Assembly: GCF_003987855.1 (NCBI RefSeq)
Contig: NZ_RXIZ01000007.1
Location: 256,477 to 320,476 of the forward strand
DNA from: Hyphomicrobium sp.
Lineage (GTDB): Bacteria; Pseudomonadota; Alphaproteobacteria; Rhizobiales; Hyphomicrobiaceae
Length of the DNA: 64,000 nt
Direction: 5' to 3'
Position numbers and translations under genes: made by a program. Positions 16,065 through 24,877 of the stretch are shown piece after piece (the stretch's first letter is position 1; each line of letters begins with the position of its first letter). Below the pieces are notes generated by a model, which saw nothing but the letters and a program-made list of their open reading frames with translations, had not been told where the DNA came from and made no database searches.

Positions 16065-16505
16065 GCAGCCCCCCTTAGATTGCCGCATCGCAGCAGCTAT
16101 CAGGGCTTATACGACCGGAGTCGGTCGGCTCAAAGCCCCAGAGTAGGGCAGCTGCATAGTGCTTCTTCGCGATAACGGTCTGCTATCTCGCAGCGAAATT
16201 GAGCGACGCCCATTCAGCCAGAACGCTTAAAAGGAATTTGGTTCGCATGCGTCGTTTTTAGTAGCCGCCGAGCGTAACTGAACCAAGCAAACTGCATTCG
16301 ACTCACGCGCTCAGTGAGAGTGATCAGATTGAACCTGGGCTCGCAGATGCCCGAGCACGGTGTGCGCCTGTCGCGGCCATGAAATCGCTTTGGGCCAGGA
16401 TTGGGAGACCATCGACTTTCAACTCGACGACTGCGCGCTTGAACGGGGAGAAGCCACGACGCTGAACCTAGTCAGACGATATGGTCCCGTTTGGACCGAG
16501 GTGTT
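16065..16505. other. Intergenic region between kup and tRNA-Ser
   Basis: About 440 bases with no supportable gene. It must hold the promoter of kup on the minus strand and the end of the tRNA-Ser transcript, but I see no clear consensus element, riboswitch or terminator in it. Confidence 0.4.
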
Positions 16506-16595
16506 TGGCGGAGAGAGTGGGATTCGAACCCACGAGACCCTTACGAGCCTACACGCGTTCCAGGCGAGCGCCTTCAACCACTCGGCCATCTCTCC
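16506..16595 (-). tRNA. tRNA-Ser (anticodon GGA)
   Basis: A class II tRNA with acceptor stem GGAGAGA/TCTCTCC, discriminator G, an encoded CCA (16508-16506), D-arm GCCGAGTGGTTGAAGGC, anticodon loop CTGGAAC (anticodon at 16561-16559), a long variable arm and T-arm GTGGGTTCGAATCCCAC. It decodes UCC/UCU. The anticodon stem CTCGC/GCGTG has a U-U mismatch at pair 28-42, where CACGC is usual. Confidence 0.93.
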
Positions 16596-16730
16596 GTCCG
16601 GCCTGGAAGCGGCGCACTATACGCATCCGCGCTCCGAGCGCAACGTCACCCTGAAATGATTCTTGGGAACTTGACCGCCGCCCCGGCGCCCCTCAAAAAG
16701 GTCCATGGACCAATCGGACGAGCGCCGTTC

Positions 16731-17222
16731 ATGACCAGTTCCACGCTGCTCAAGGTGTTTGCCGCCCTGGCGGTTTTGTCCGCAACAGCCTACTTTTGGC
16801 TATGGTACGAGATGGGCGAGGCTCCCCACGGGATGCTGCTGCAGGTTTCTGCCGGTTCCCTGTTGATCGCCCTGGTCGCGAGTCTCGTGAACCCCGACAC
16901 CCGGCCCCGGCTGATGCTGCGGTTTCTCGCCGCGCTCTTTGCGCTGTTTACGCTCATATCGTTCGCCGCCGACGTTTCCCGCCCGCGCTCGGATGGCGAG
17001 GGCGCGATATCGTTGCTGCAACACCTGCAGAACCTGGCGCCAGCCTTTCTCTCCGCGCTCGAGCATACCGTCTCCCACCAGATCTCGCCGATCCTCTGGG
17101 ACCCGGTGCTGACCACGTTTCTGTCGTTGCCGGCGACAATGATCTTTCTGCTGATCGCGGTCGGCTGTGGCTTCATGGGCCGGCCGCGTCGTCGCGTCCG
17201 GATTTTCGCCAACGACTATTGA
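16731..17222 (+). CDS. Membrane protein of unknown function
   Basis: A 163-residue inner-membrane protein with about four hydrophobic helices: VFAALAVLSATAYFWLWY, LLQVSAGSLLIALVASLV, LRFLAALFALFTLISFAA and FLSLPATMIFLLIAVGCG. It ends with a basic stretch (GRPRRRVRIF) that would be cytoplasmic. I do not recognise the family. The ATG at 16731 is chosen because the earlier part of the frame runs antisense through tRNA-Ser and cannot be coding. Confidence 0.65.
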   Translation: MTSSTLLKVFAALAVLSATAYFWLWYEMGEAPHGMLLQVSAGSLLIALVASLVNPDTRPRLMLRFLAALFALFTLISFAADVSRPRSDGEGAISLLQHLQNLAPAFLSALEHTVSHQISPILWDPVLTTFLSLPATMIFLLIAVGCGFMGRPRRRVRIFANDY

Positions 17223-17309
17223 TCGCTCCCGATTTTCGCTCCCCGCATGGGCGAAAGCAGCGCGAATTGCAACGCTGCGCACGATCCTAGAACCGAGCGG
17301 CGGCCACCG

Positions 17310-18791
17310 TCATTTCGGATCGGCAGTCGCCGACTTGTGCAGGTGCGGCCGCAGAGCGGGGCTCCTGGCGAGTTGCGCCCCCGTTCCCTTTGCGGCCGTA
17401 GCCGTGGAAGCTTTGGCAAGCGCCAGATTGACCGCCGCAGCCTTGGCGAGCGCCTTCTTCACCTGCGCTGTGGTCATCAGCGCTTCAGGCGGAATTTTCA
17501 CTGCGTCCGGTCCAGCCGCCAGCACCGCCTGACACTCCTTCGGCAGCTCCGCCAGCATCAACGGCGGACGTGGAGCTTTCGGCGGACCCGAAGGCTGCGG
17601 AATGGGTGCCGGCGTTGTCTTCGCAGGAATGACCTTCGCAAGCCACGCGTCCACTTCCTTGCCGCAACCATCATCTCCCGTTGGCGGCGGCTGCGGCGAA
17701 CACACAGTCATGCCAGCCGGGCATTTGATGCGCATGTGAAAGTGATAGTAGTGGCCGTACCAGGGCCGCACCTTGCCGAGCCACGCATGGTCCGTGCCCG
17801 CCGCCTTGCAAAGCGCTTTCTTGATCGCCGGATGCACGAAGATCCGCTCGACCTCGGGATAGGACGCGGCGCGCTTGATGAGCGCGACCTGCTTCGCCGT
17901 GAAAACTTTCGGATCGACCGCCAGCGAAGTGCTGTCGAGCATGGACGTGGCTTCCAGCGTCTCGCGCTCTTTGCGGCTCAAGCGATTCTTCGGCATCGGC
18001 GTCAGCCAGATGTCGGCATCGAGTCCGATCTGGTGGCTCGCATGCCCGGTGATCATCGGCCCGCCGCGCGGCTGCGCGATATCGCCGACGAGGAGACCGG
18101 GCCAACCATCGAGCTTCTGCGCATCGTTCGCGAACTTCTCGACAAGCGAGATAAGCTGCGGATGCCCCCAGTTGCGGTTGCGGGACAGGCGCATTTCCTG
18201 CCACGCCGGTCCATCAATCGGCAGCGGCACCGCGCCTGCGAGGCAGCCGCGCGAATAGCTGCCGATAGCGCGCGCTTCCATCGGTGCCGGCTTCTTGGCT
18301 TCTCCGAACAGGTTCTTCGCGCCGATGAACTTCGGCCAAACCGGCGCCTTGGCCGGAGCCATTCCCGGAATAGGTTCGACTTTGATCTCGACCGCTCGAG
18401 CAGATGACGCCGACTCGGCAGGTGCCGCGGAGGCGGCCGAATCGGATGAAACCGACCCGGTCGTTGTGTCGGCAGGCGCCGCCGCTGGCGTATCCGTAGG
18501 CGGCGTCGGACCTTCCGGATCCTCGGCCGATTGCGCGCTGTTGTCGGTCCGCGTCAGAGCGTGTGGCTGCGGCACGAAATCGGGAAGCGGCGCAACCTTG
18601 GCTGGCTCCGGGCGAGCGGGATCGGGAGACGAGGGAACATCGACGGCGTTTTCGCTTTTTGCCGGCTCGGCGACGGCGACCGAGAACGCGGTCAGAAAGG
18701 CAAGCGGCGCATCGGGGCGCTGGAATAGGACGCCGCCCCCCGCCGCCAATAAACAGGCGGCCGTGAGCGCCAAAACCTTCACGGCTCTCAT
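17310..18791 (-). CDS. mepA: Penicillin-insensitive murein endopeptidase MepA
   Basis: A periplasmic LAS-family (M74) zinc endopeptidase that cuts D-Ala-meso-DAP cross-links in peptidoglycan. After a signal peptide and a ~130-residue Ala/Pro/Thr/Ser-rich linker, the catalytic domain shows NRNWGHPQLI, the zinc site ITGHASHQIGLDADIWLTP and WYGHYYHFHMRIKCP, with conserved cysteines. A Pro/Ala/Lys-rich tail of ~120 residues follows. At 493 residues it is much longer than the E. coli enzyme (~274), all through low-complexity flanks. The ATG at 18791 has GGGGA upstream and begins the signal peptide. Confidence 0.92.
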   Translation of the reverse strand: MRAVKVLALTAACLLAAGGGVLFQRPDAPLAFLTAFSVAVAEPAKSENAVDVPSSPDPARPEPAKVAPLPDFVPQPHALTRTDNSAQSAEDPEGPTPPTDTPAAAPADTTTGSVSSDSAASAAPAESASSARAVEIKVEPIPGMAPAKAPVWPKFIGAKNLFGEAKKPAPMEARAIGSYSRGCLAGAVPLPIDGPAWQEMRLSRNRNWGHPQLISLVEKFANDAQKLDGWPGLLVGDIAQPRGGPMITGHASHQIGLDADIWLTPMPKNRLSRKERETLEATSMLDSTSLAVDPKVFTAKQVALIKRAASYPEVERIFVHPAIKKALCKAAGTDHAWLGKVRPWYGHYYHFHMRIKCPAGMTVCSPQPPPTGDDGCGKEVDAWLAKVIPAKTTPAPIPQPSGPPKAPRPPLMLAELPKECQAVLAAGPDAVKIPPEALMTTAQVKKALAKAAAVNLALAKASTATAAKGTGAQLARSPALRPHLHKSATADPK

Positions 18792-18970
18792 GCTTCGTCC
18801 CCGTTTCAATTCACGAATTCCCATCTTAGCCTATTCTCAGGCGAAATTCAGACGAGAGGTGCAATTCCAGGCTGCGGTGTTGCCAACTGTCACAGCCCGG
18901 CCGCCGCGATTCCCGTATCGTTTGCACTTTCCGCAATGTATCAGCCCGCACCAATCCAATTGTGACCACC

Positions 18971-19666
18971 ATGACTCCTGTTCAAAACCGGTCCGGCCCT
19001 AAACCGGCCCCGCCCTCGACCTTCATGATCGAGCGCGGACCGTCAGATACCGTCACGAGATTGATTTTAGCTCACGGCGCGGGAGCGGGGATAAGTTCTT
19101 CGTTTTTTGATGCGATAACCGCTCTTCTTGCCGAGCGGCAGATCGCGCTCACGCTTTTCGAGTTCGCTTATATGGCCGGCCGCCGCACGGGCGGGTCGAA
19201 GCGCCCGCCGCCCCGCGCCGAAGCCCTCGTTGATGAATATCGCGCCGCCGTCGCCGAAGTTGCGAAGGCTCATCCCGATCAAACGCTGGTGATCGGCGGG
19301 AAGTCGCTCGGGGGTAGGGTCGCGAGCCTTGTGGCCGATTCGCTTTTCTCCGAAGGCGCGATCGCGGGCCTCGTGTGCCTGGGCTACCCGTTTCATCCAC
19401 CCGGAAGACCTGAGCAGCTCAGAACCGAGCACCTCTTCAAACTTCGTTGCCCGACCCTCATCGTCCAAGGCGAACGTGACCCATTTGGCAATCGCGCCGA
19501 AGTCGAAGCGCTTAAGCTATCGCGCAAAATAGCCTTCGCGTGGATGGACGATGGCGACCATGATTTCGGCCCGCGCGGTCGATCCGGTTTCACGCGCAAA
19601 GCCAATCTCGCGGCCGCTGCCGACGCCGTTGCGGCATTTGTCGCGAAGCGGTCTGAGGCGCGTTGA
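18971..19666 (+). CDS. Alpha/beta-hydrolase of the TEX30/KANL3-like family
   Basis: A 231-residue soluble hydrolase. It shows RLILAHGAGAGISSSFFD near the N-terminus (oxyanion region), the nucleophile elbow GGKSLGGR, an acid in VQGERDPFGN and a late His in DDGDHDFGPR, which together form a plausible Ser-Asp-His triad. The compact domain without a lid matches the TEX30/dienelactone-like group often annotated as predicted hydrolase; the substrate is unknown. It is followed after 75 bases by the lysyl-tRNA synthetase gene on the same strand. A GTG at 18962 is an alternative start. Confidence 0.8.
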   Translation: MTPVQNRSGPKPAPPSTFMIERGPSDTVTRLILAHGAGAGISSSFFDAITALLAERQIALTLFEFAYMAGRRTGGSKRPPPRAEALVDEYRAAVAEVAKAHPDQTLVIGGKSLGGRVASLVADSLFSEGAIAGLVCLGYPFHPPGRPEQLRTEHLFKLRCPTLIVQGERDPFGNRAEVEALKLSRKIAFAWMDDGDHDFGPRGRSGFTRKANLAAAADAVAAFVAKRSEAR

Positions 19667-19741
19667 CGCTGCCCGCCCGGCCACCTACGGTGCGCGCCTT
19701 CTGTCCCCTGCAATCTCCGGCAAAACCATAACAGCAAACCG

Positions 19742-21394
19742 ATGACCGCACTCGTTTACACGCCTCAGCAGTCCGCCGCCGCTACCGACTCCAAGGCCTG
19801 GCCGTTCGAAGAAGCGCGCCGCCTGATCAAGCGGCTCGAAAGCCTGCCCGATGGCGCGACGAAAACCGTCCTGTTCGAGACGGGTTACGGTCCTTCGGGA
19901 TTGCCGCACATCGGCACGTTCGGTGAAGTCGCGCGCACGACGATGGTGCGCCACGCCTTCGAAACGCTGACGGAAGGCAAGCGCAAGACGCGCCTTCTCT
20001 GCTTCTCCGACGACATGGACGGAATGCGAAAGATTCCGGAGAACGTGCCGGATCGCAAGGCGCTCGAACCCTATCTGCAGATGCCGCTCACTTCGGTGCC
20101 CAATCCGTTCGGAGGCGACTTCAAGAGCTTCGGCGACCACAACAACGCCATGCTCCGCCGGTTTCTCGATACCTTCGGCTTCGAATACGAGTTCGCGAGC
20201 GCCACCGAGTACTACAAGGCTGGCCGCTTCGATGAGATGCTGTTGCGCGCCACCGAGCGCTACGACGCCATCATGAACGTCATGCTGCCGACGCTCGGCG
20301 CCGAGCGCCAGGCGACGTACAGCCCGTTCCTGCCGATCTCGCCGAAGAGCGGCCGTGTGCTCTATGTTCCGATGAAAGAGGTCAATCCGAAGGACGGCAC
20401 GATCACGTTCGCGGACGAAGATGGCCGCGACGTCACGCTCCCCGTCACCGGAGGCCGCGTGAAGCTGCAATGGAAGCCGGACTTCGGCATGCGGTGGGTC
20501 GCGCTTGGCGTCGACTTCGAGATGTTCGGCAAGGATCATCAGACGAATGCGCCGGTGTACGACAAAATCTGCGAGATCCTCGGCGGCGTGCCGCCTCAGC
20601 ATTACGTCTACGAACTCTTCCTCGACGACAAGGGCGAGAAGATTTCGAAGTCGCGCGGCAACGGCCTCACGATCGACGAGTGGCTGACGTACGCCTCGCC
20701 CGAAAGCCTCGCGCTTTTCATGTTCCAGAAGCCGCGCACCGCCAAGCGTCTCTATTTCGATGTCATTCCGCGCGCCGTCGATGAGTACTTGCAGTTCCTG
20801 TCGTCATTTCCGAAGCAGGAGGCCAAGCAGCAGATCGACAACCCCGTCTGGCACATCCACGCTGGCGAGCCGCCGAAGCCAGAAATTCCGGTGACATTCG
20901 GATTGCTGCTGAACCTCGTCTCCGTTTCGCATGCTCACACCAAGGACGTGCTCTGGGGCTTCCTGCGCCGCTACGCTCCGGGTGCTGAACCGGACAACGC
21001 GCCCATCCTCGATAAGCTCGCGGGCTACGCCATCCGCTATTACGAGGACTTCGTAAAGCCGACGAAGAAGTTCCGCGCGCCGGACGAGGTTGAGATCGAA
21101 GCGCTGAAGAACCTCGACAAGGCACTCGCTGCCCTGCCTGCCGGCTCCGATGGAGATACGATCCAGAACACTTTGCTCGATGTCGGCCGCGCCATTCCGC
21201 GTTATCAGGATTTGACAAAGACGAGCCCGAGCGGCGGTCCTGGCGTGAAGCTCGATTGGTTCCAGGCAATCTACGAGATTCTGCTGGGACAAGAACGCGG
21301 GCCACGCCTCGGCACGTTCGTTGCGCTCTATGGCATCCAGGAGACGCGCGGATTGATCGCCAAAGCACTTGCCGGTGAACTTGCGGCTGCCTGA
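19742..21394 (+). CDS. lysK: Class I lysyl-tRNA synthetase
   Basis: Charges tRNA-Lys with lysine. This is the archaeal-type class I enzyme, which replaces the usual class II LysRS in many alphaproteobacteria. In 550 residues it carries the HIGH-like [20 protein letters not shown] at the N-terminus and [16 protein letters not shown] as the KMSKS loop, with the helical C-terminal anticodon domain ([29 protein letters not shown]). The length fits the family. It is followed almost immediately by a convergent gene at 21413. Confidence 0.95.
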   Translation: MTALVYTPQQSAAATDSKAWPFEEARRLIKRLESLPDGATKTVLFETGYGPSGLPHIGTFGEVARTTMVRHAFETLTEGKRKTRLLCFSDDMDGMRKIPENVPDRKALEPYLQMPLTSVPNPFGGDFKSFGDHNNAMLRRFLDTFGFEYEFASATEYYKAGRFDEMLLRATERYDAIMNVMLPTLGAERQATYSPFLPISPKSGRVLYVPMKEVNPKDGTITFADEDGRDVTLPVTGGRVKLQWKPDFGMRWVALGVDFEMFGKDHQTNAPVYDKICEILGGVPPQHYVYELFLDDKGEKISKSRGNGLTIDEWLTYASPESLALFMFQKPRTAKRLYFDVIPRAVDEYLQFLSSFPKQEAKQQIDNPVWHIHAGEPPKPEIPVTFGLLLNLVSVSHAHTKDVLWGFLRRYAPGAEPDNAPILDKLAGYAIRYYEDFVKPTKKFRAPDEVEIEALKNLDKALAALPAGSDGDTIQNTLLDVGRAIPRYQDLTKTSPSGGPGVKLDWFQAIYEILLGQERGPRLGTFVALYGIQETRGLIAKALAGELAAA

Positions 21395-21412
21395 GGACGC
21401 GTTCGACGTGTC

Positions 21413-23224
21413 CTAAGCGAGACGCCGCATCGGCTCCTCAGGTTCTTCTACGGGTTTCACCGCGCCGCGCGCGCCTTGCCTCGGCGCGAGAAGATCGATG
21501 CGCCAGAGCTTTTCGACGAGTTGCAGGAGACGCATTTCCCGTGCCTCGATCTGGGCCTTGCGCCACTCGGACTCGCCCAGAACATCCCGTGTGATCGCGA
21601 GCACAGGCGCCTTGGCGGAACCCTTCGCGTAGATGGCTTTCTTTTCGTCCCACGTCGCATTGCGGGCGCGATCGTTCTCCTGCTGCGTGATCAGCACGAG
21701 ATTGCCGAGGCTTTCGACCAGCTGCGAACGCTCCTCGGTGCTGGCGAAGACCTGCCGCCAGGGGCTCGTGGCCGACGGTCGCTGAGGAAGCACATGCTCG
21801 ATCGTGTAGAGATCAGGATCGACCGCATCCATCCCACTCTCGAGTTCATCGCCGAGCCTCAGCAACAGCAGCTTGCACACTTTCGGATTTCGCTTGTGGA
21901 AATCCTTGAGGTGGAAAGCGATGCCGCGAACTTCCTCCCGCGACAACTGCAAGATCGGATGCGACTCGTCGATGGGCTCGTCATTTCGCATCGCCTTGAT
22001 TAGTTCGGAGAAGCGGCGCACGCGCTTTCCGGACCCGGCGCAGAGCAGCCGCGTCAGCATCGCAAGCCGTTCAATTTCGCGAAGCAACAGTGCCGAGCGG
22101 CCTGGATCGCGCTTCCAGTCCTTCAGCGCCATCATCGCCGCCGGCGCCCAGTCCCCTTCCGGCAGCCGGTTCAGATAAATGAGCGTCCGCTGCATGTCGG
22201 GGGCGAGCACGTTGGCGCCGTTGCTGCGAACCAGCACGTACGCCTTGGCCAACGGCAAGAAGACGTCGCGAAAAAATGCCTCCGAGCCACCGCAGTCGCG
22301 AATAACCTGACGAACGCCGGAAACAATCTGCAACCGCCCGTGGCCATAGATCGTTCGTACGTGTCCGAAGAACGCTTCGAAGCCTTCGCCAAGCGCCAGC
22401 GCCATCTCATCCCATACGTCGGCCGCCCATTTGCCGTTGCCCGTCGCCATGCGAGAGAGGATGTCCGACTTCAGGATGTCGTTGCGCTGCAGTTTCTTTC
22501 CGCGCTCGTTCAAGACGACGAACATCTGGTGCGACCGGTCGATGTCGCTGCCAACGATCACCACGACATAGCAGCAGTCGGCGACGAAGTCGGCGAGCGT
22601 CCGGCGCGCGGTGTTCGTCATCTCCGACAACACCGCAGTGAAGCGGTCGCGCACTTCAAGAAGCGTCGCTTCCGCCACCGACGGCAGCGCAAGATAAGCG
22701 GGCTGCACCGAACTGCCGGGCAGCAGAATATTGTCTTCGAAAACCGCCCGTTCGCGCGTCGACAAATGCATGCGGAACCGCTCGGTTCGGAAAAATCGCG
22801 TGCCGAGTTGCGCGACGAGCATGCTGGAAACGCGTTTGCCGACAGGCTTCTTCGCGTCGCTTTCGAGATCGCGCAGCACCGCGAGCAAGGTCATAAGAGT
22901 GACTATACGCTGCTGACCGTCGATCACGCCGAACTCGCGCGGCGTCATCTTCGCCGAGAGCCTCACCGTCTCCGCGCCCGGTGCATCCATGAGCACGACT
23001 GCGCCGAGAAAGTAGGTCTGCTCGCTTTCGCTGCTGCCGCCCACGCCCGCAGCTTCCATCAAGTCGTCAAGCAATTGCTCGGCCTGCTCGCGCCCCCACG
23101 AGTACGGCCGCTGGAACAACGGAATGTTCAACAGATAAGGTCCGGAGAACAGCTCTGCGATGCTAAGAGATGCCGTCGGATACACGGGTACCTGAACCTT
23201 TATGACTGCGTTCGGCCCAATCAT
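21413..23224 (-). CDS. DUF262/DUF1524 protein, GmrSD-like restriction enzyme candidate
   Basis: A 603-residue single-chain protein. The N-terminal DUF262 (ParB/Srx-like nucleotide-binding) domain shows LFQRPYSWGREQAEQLLDDL and EFGVIDGQQRIVTLMTLLAV. The C-terminal DUF1524 HNH-type nuclease shows YTIEHVLPQRP followed by LGNLVLITQQENDRARNATW. This architecture is that of GmrSD and related type IV enzymes, which cut modified phage DNA. No methylase or partner gene adjoins, so it should act alone. It sits among housekeeping genes, as expected for a lone defence insertion. No strong ribosome binding site precedes the ATG. Confidence 0.85.
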   Translation of the reverse strand: MIGPNAVIKVQVPVYPTASLSIAELFSGPYLLNIPLFQRPYSWGREQAEQLLDDLMEAAGVGGSSESEQTYFLGAVVLMDAPGAETVRLSAKMTPREFGVIDGQQRIVTLMTLLAVLRDLESDAKKPVGKRVSSMLVAQLGTRFFRTERFRMHLSTRERAVFEDNILLPGSSVQPAYLALPSVAEATLLEVRDRFTAVLSEMTNTARRTLADFVADCCYVVVIVGSDIDRSHQMFVVLNERGKKLQRNDILKSDILSRMATGNGKWAADVWDEMALALGEGFEAFFGHVRTIYGHGRLQIVSGVRQVIRDCGGSEAFFRDVFLPLAKAYVLVRSNGANVLAPDMQRTLIYLNRLPEGDWAPAAMMALKDWKRDPGRSALLLREIERLAMLTRLLCAGSGKRVRRFSELIKAMRNDEPIDESHPILQLSREEVRGIAFHLKDFHKRNPKVCKLLLLRLGDELESGMDAVDPDLYTIEHVLPQRPSATSPWRQVFASTEERSQLVESLGNLVLITQQENDRARNATWDEKKAIYAKGSAKAPVLAITRDVLGESEWRKAQIEAREMRLLQLVEKLWRIDLLAPRQGARGAVKPVEEPEEPMRRLA

Positions 23225-23380
23225 CTTGAGCCATCTGCGACGTAAGTAAGAACGAAGCTATGCAAGATGGGTTGCAAGAGCGGACTGCCGTGATAGCAAC
23301 GGCAATGCGTCCGCGCCACACCTCATCGGCGGATGCGGCTTAATGATACTTGCTTGCGGCAAACGACACAGCTCAATTCG

Positions 23381-23737
23381 ATGCAAGAAAAAACTGTATT
23401 CAAAATCGCCACCGTAGAAGAATGGTCCAAATCGACCATGAGCGGAACATTTGAAGGGTCGCCGGATGATCGCCGTGATGGGTTCATCCATCTGTCGGCC
23501 AAGCATCAGCTGCAGGGAACATTAGAAAAGCATTTCAAAGGCAAAGGCGATCTCGTTCTCATCGCATTCGAGGCTGCCAAGCTAGGCCCCGCCCTCAAAT
23601 GGGAACAATCCCGCGGAGGTGAGCTGTTCCCCCACCTCTACGCAAGTATAACAGTTTCGGATGCGCTATGGCAGCGGCAATTGCCGAGCGATGAAACCGG
23701 TGTTGCAGAAATCAACGAGGAATGGTTCGCGTGCTAA
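23381..23737 (+). CDS. DUF952 family protein
   Basis: A 118-residue soluble protein of the DUF952 family, recognised by VFKIATVEEWSKSTMSG, DDRRDGFIHLSAKHQL and FPHLYASI. The fold is small and the function is not established. The ATG at 23381 is chosen because the domain begins directly after it; an upstream ATG at 23333 adds only non-conserved residues. Its end overlaps the start of pyrD by 16 bases, so the two are probably translated from the same message. Confidence 0.82.
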   Translation: MQEKTVFKIATVEEWSKSTMSGTFEGSPDDRRDGFIHLSAKHQLQGTLEKHFKGKGDLVLIAFEAAKLGPALKWEQSRGGELFPHLYASITVSDALWQRQLPSDETGVAEINEEWFAC

Positions 23738-24819
23738 AAAATTTCTATCGGCTGGCGCGCCCTGCACTCTTCGCGTTGAGCCCTGAAGAAGCGCACGAAG
23801 CTTCGCTGAAGGCATTGGAATGCGGCATCTATCCGCGCGAACTCACCACCGACGATCGTATCCTGTCGCAATCCGTCTTCGGACTTGAATTCAAAAATCC
23901 TCTCGGCATCGCAGCAGGCTACGACAAGGACGCGCGCGTGCCGGACGCCATCCTCGGCATGGGCTGTGGCTTTGCCGAAATCGGTACGATCACGCCCAAG
24001 CCGCAAAGCGGTAATCCCAAGCCGCGCGTGTTCCGGCTCCTCGAAGACGACGCCTTGATCAATCGGTTGGGCTTCAACAACGGCGGTCACGAAGCCGCGC
24101 TACGACGGCTCGAAGCGCGACAGGAACGCGGCGGGATCGTCGGCGTCAACATCGGTGCCAACAAAGACAGTGTCGATCGCGGAGAAGATTACGTCTTGGG
24201 TCTGATACGTTTCAACCCGGTCGCGAGCTACTTCACGGTCAACATTTCATCCCCGAACACGCCGGGACTGCGCGATCTTCAGGCACCCGAAGCGCTTGAC
24301 GAACTTCTGACCAGGATCATGTCCGCGCGAAGGCGGCTCGTCAGCGACGGCGCGCCGCGCCGACCAATCATCGTCAAGATCGCGCCCGACATCGCGGAAG
24401 CTGACATCGCGCCGATCATCGAACGCCTCAGCGCCCATGCGGTGGATGGCATCGCAGTTTCCAACACCACACTGACACGCAACGGTGTGAAATCGACGTT
24501 CGCCAAAGAGGCCGGCGGGCTATCAGGCAAACCACTGTTTGCCAGATCGACGGCCATGCTTGCGCGCATCTACCGGGCGACCGACGGCAAGATACCGCTC
24601 ATTGGCATTGGCGGCATCGGCAGCGGTAAACAGGCGCTGGAAAAAATCGAGGCCGGCGCCACATTGTTGCAGCTCTATACCGGTCTTGTATACGAGGGCC
24701 CGGGCCTCATCGGTGAAATCAAATCCCATCTCGCCGACGCGCTGAGAAGCGCTGGCCAGTCTAGCCTCGCGGCCGTTCGTGGGCGTCACGCCGATTACTG
24801 GGCGAAGCAACCGCTCTAA
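23722..24819 (+). CDS. pyrD: Dihydroorotate dehydrogenase (quinone)
   Basis: Class 2, membrane-associated flavoenzyme that oxidises dihydroorotate to orotate with quinone in pyrimidine synthesis. In 365 residues it carries the N-terminal membrane-contact helices (YRLARPALFALSPEEAHEAS), NPLGIAAGYDKDARV, FNNGGHEA, VNISSPNTPGLRDLQ with the catalytic Ser, AVSNTTLTR and IGIGGIGSGKQALEKI. Length and motifs are normal for class 2. The start at 23722 overlaps the DUF952 gene; a GTG at 23731 is also possible. Confidence 0.95.
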   Translation: MVRVLKNFYRLARPALFALSPEEAHEASLKALECGIYPRELTTDDRILSQSVFGLEFKNPLGIAAGYDKDARVPDAILGMGCGFAEIGTITPKPQSGNPKPRVFRLLEDDALINRLGFNNGGHEAALRRLEARQERGGIVGVNIGANKDSVDRGEDYVLGLIRFNPVASYFTVNISSPNTPGLRDLQAPEALDELLTRIMSARRRLVSDGAPRRPIIVKIAPDIAEADIAPIIERLSAHAVDGIAVSNTTLTRNGVKSTFAKEAGGLSGKPLFARSTAMLARIYRATDGKIPLIGIGGIGSGKQALEKIEAGATLLQLYTGLVYEGPGLIGEIKSHLADALRSAGQSSLAAVRGRHADYWAKQPL

Positions 24820-24877
24820 AGGTATAAGCCGACGCTCGGATGGCGCTGTCGCCACCGAACGAAACGAAGTTTGGGAC

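Noticed and set aside
16360..16659. Open frame across the tRNA-Ser region
   Set aside because: It runs antisense through the complete tRNA gene and has no domain or ribosome binding site.
17247..18407. 386-residue plus-strand frame opposite mepA
   Set aside because: Arg/His-rich mirror of the MepA frame, whose zinc motifs prove the other strand is coding.
19685..20602. 305-residue minus-strand frame opposite lysK
   Set aside because: Its composition is that of a shadow frame; the class I LysRS motifs on the plus strand are decisive.
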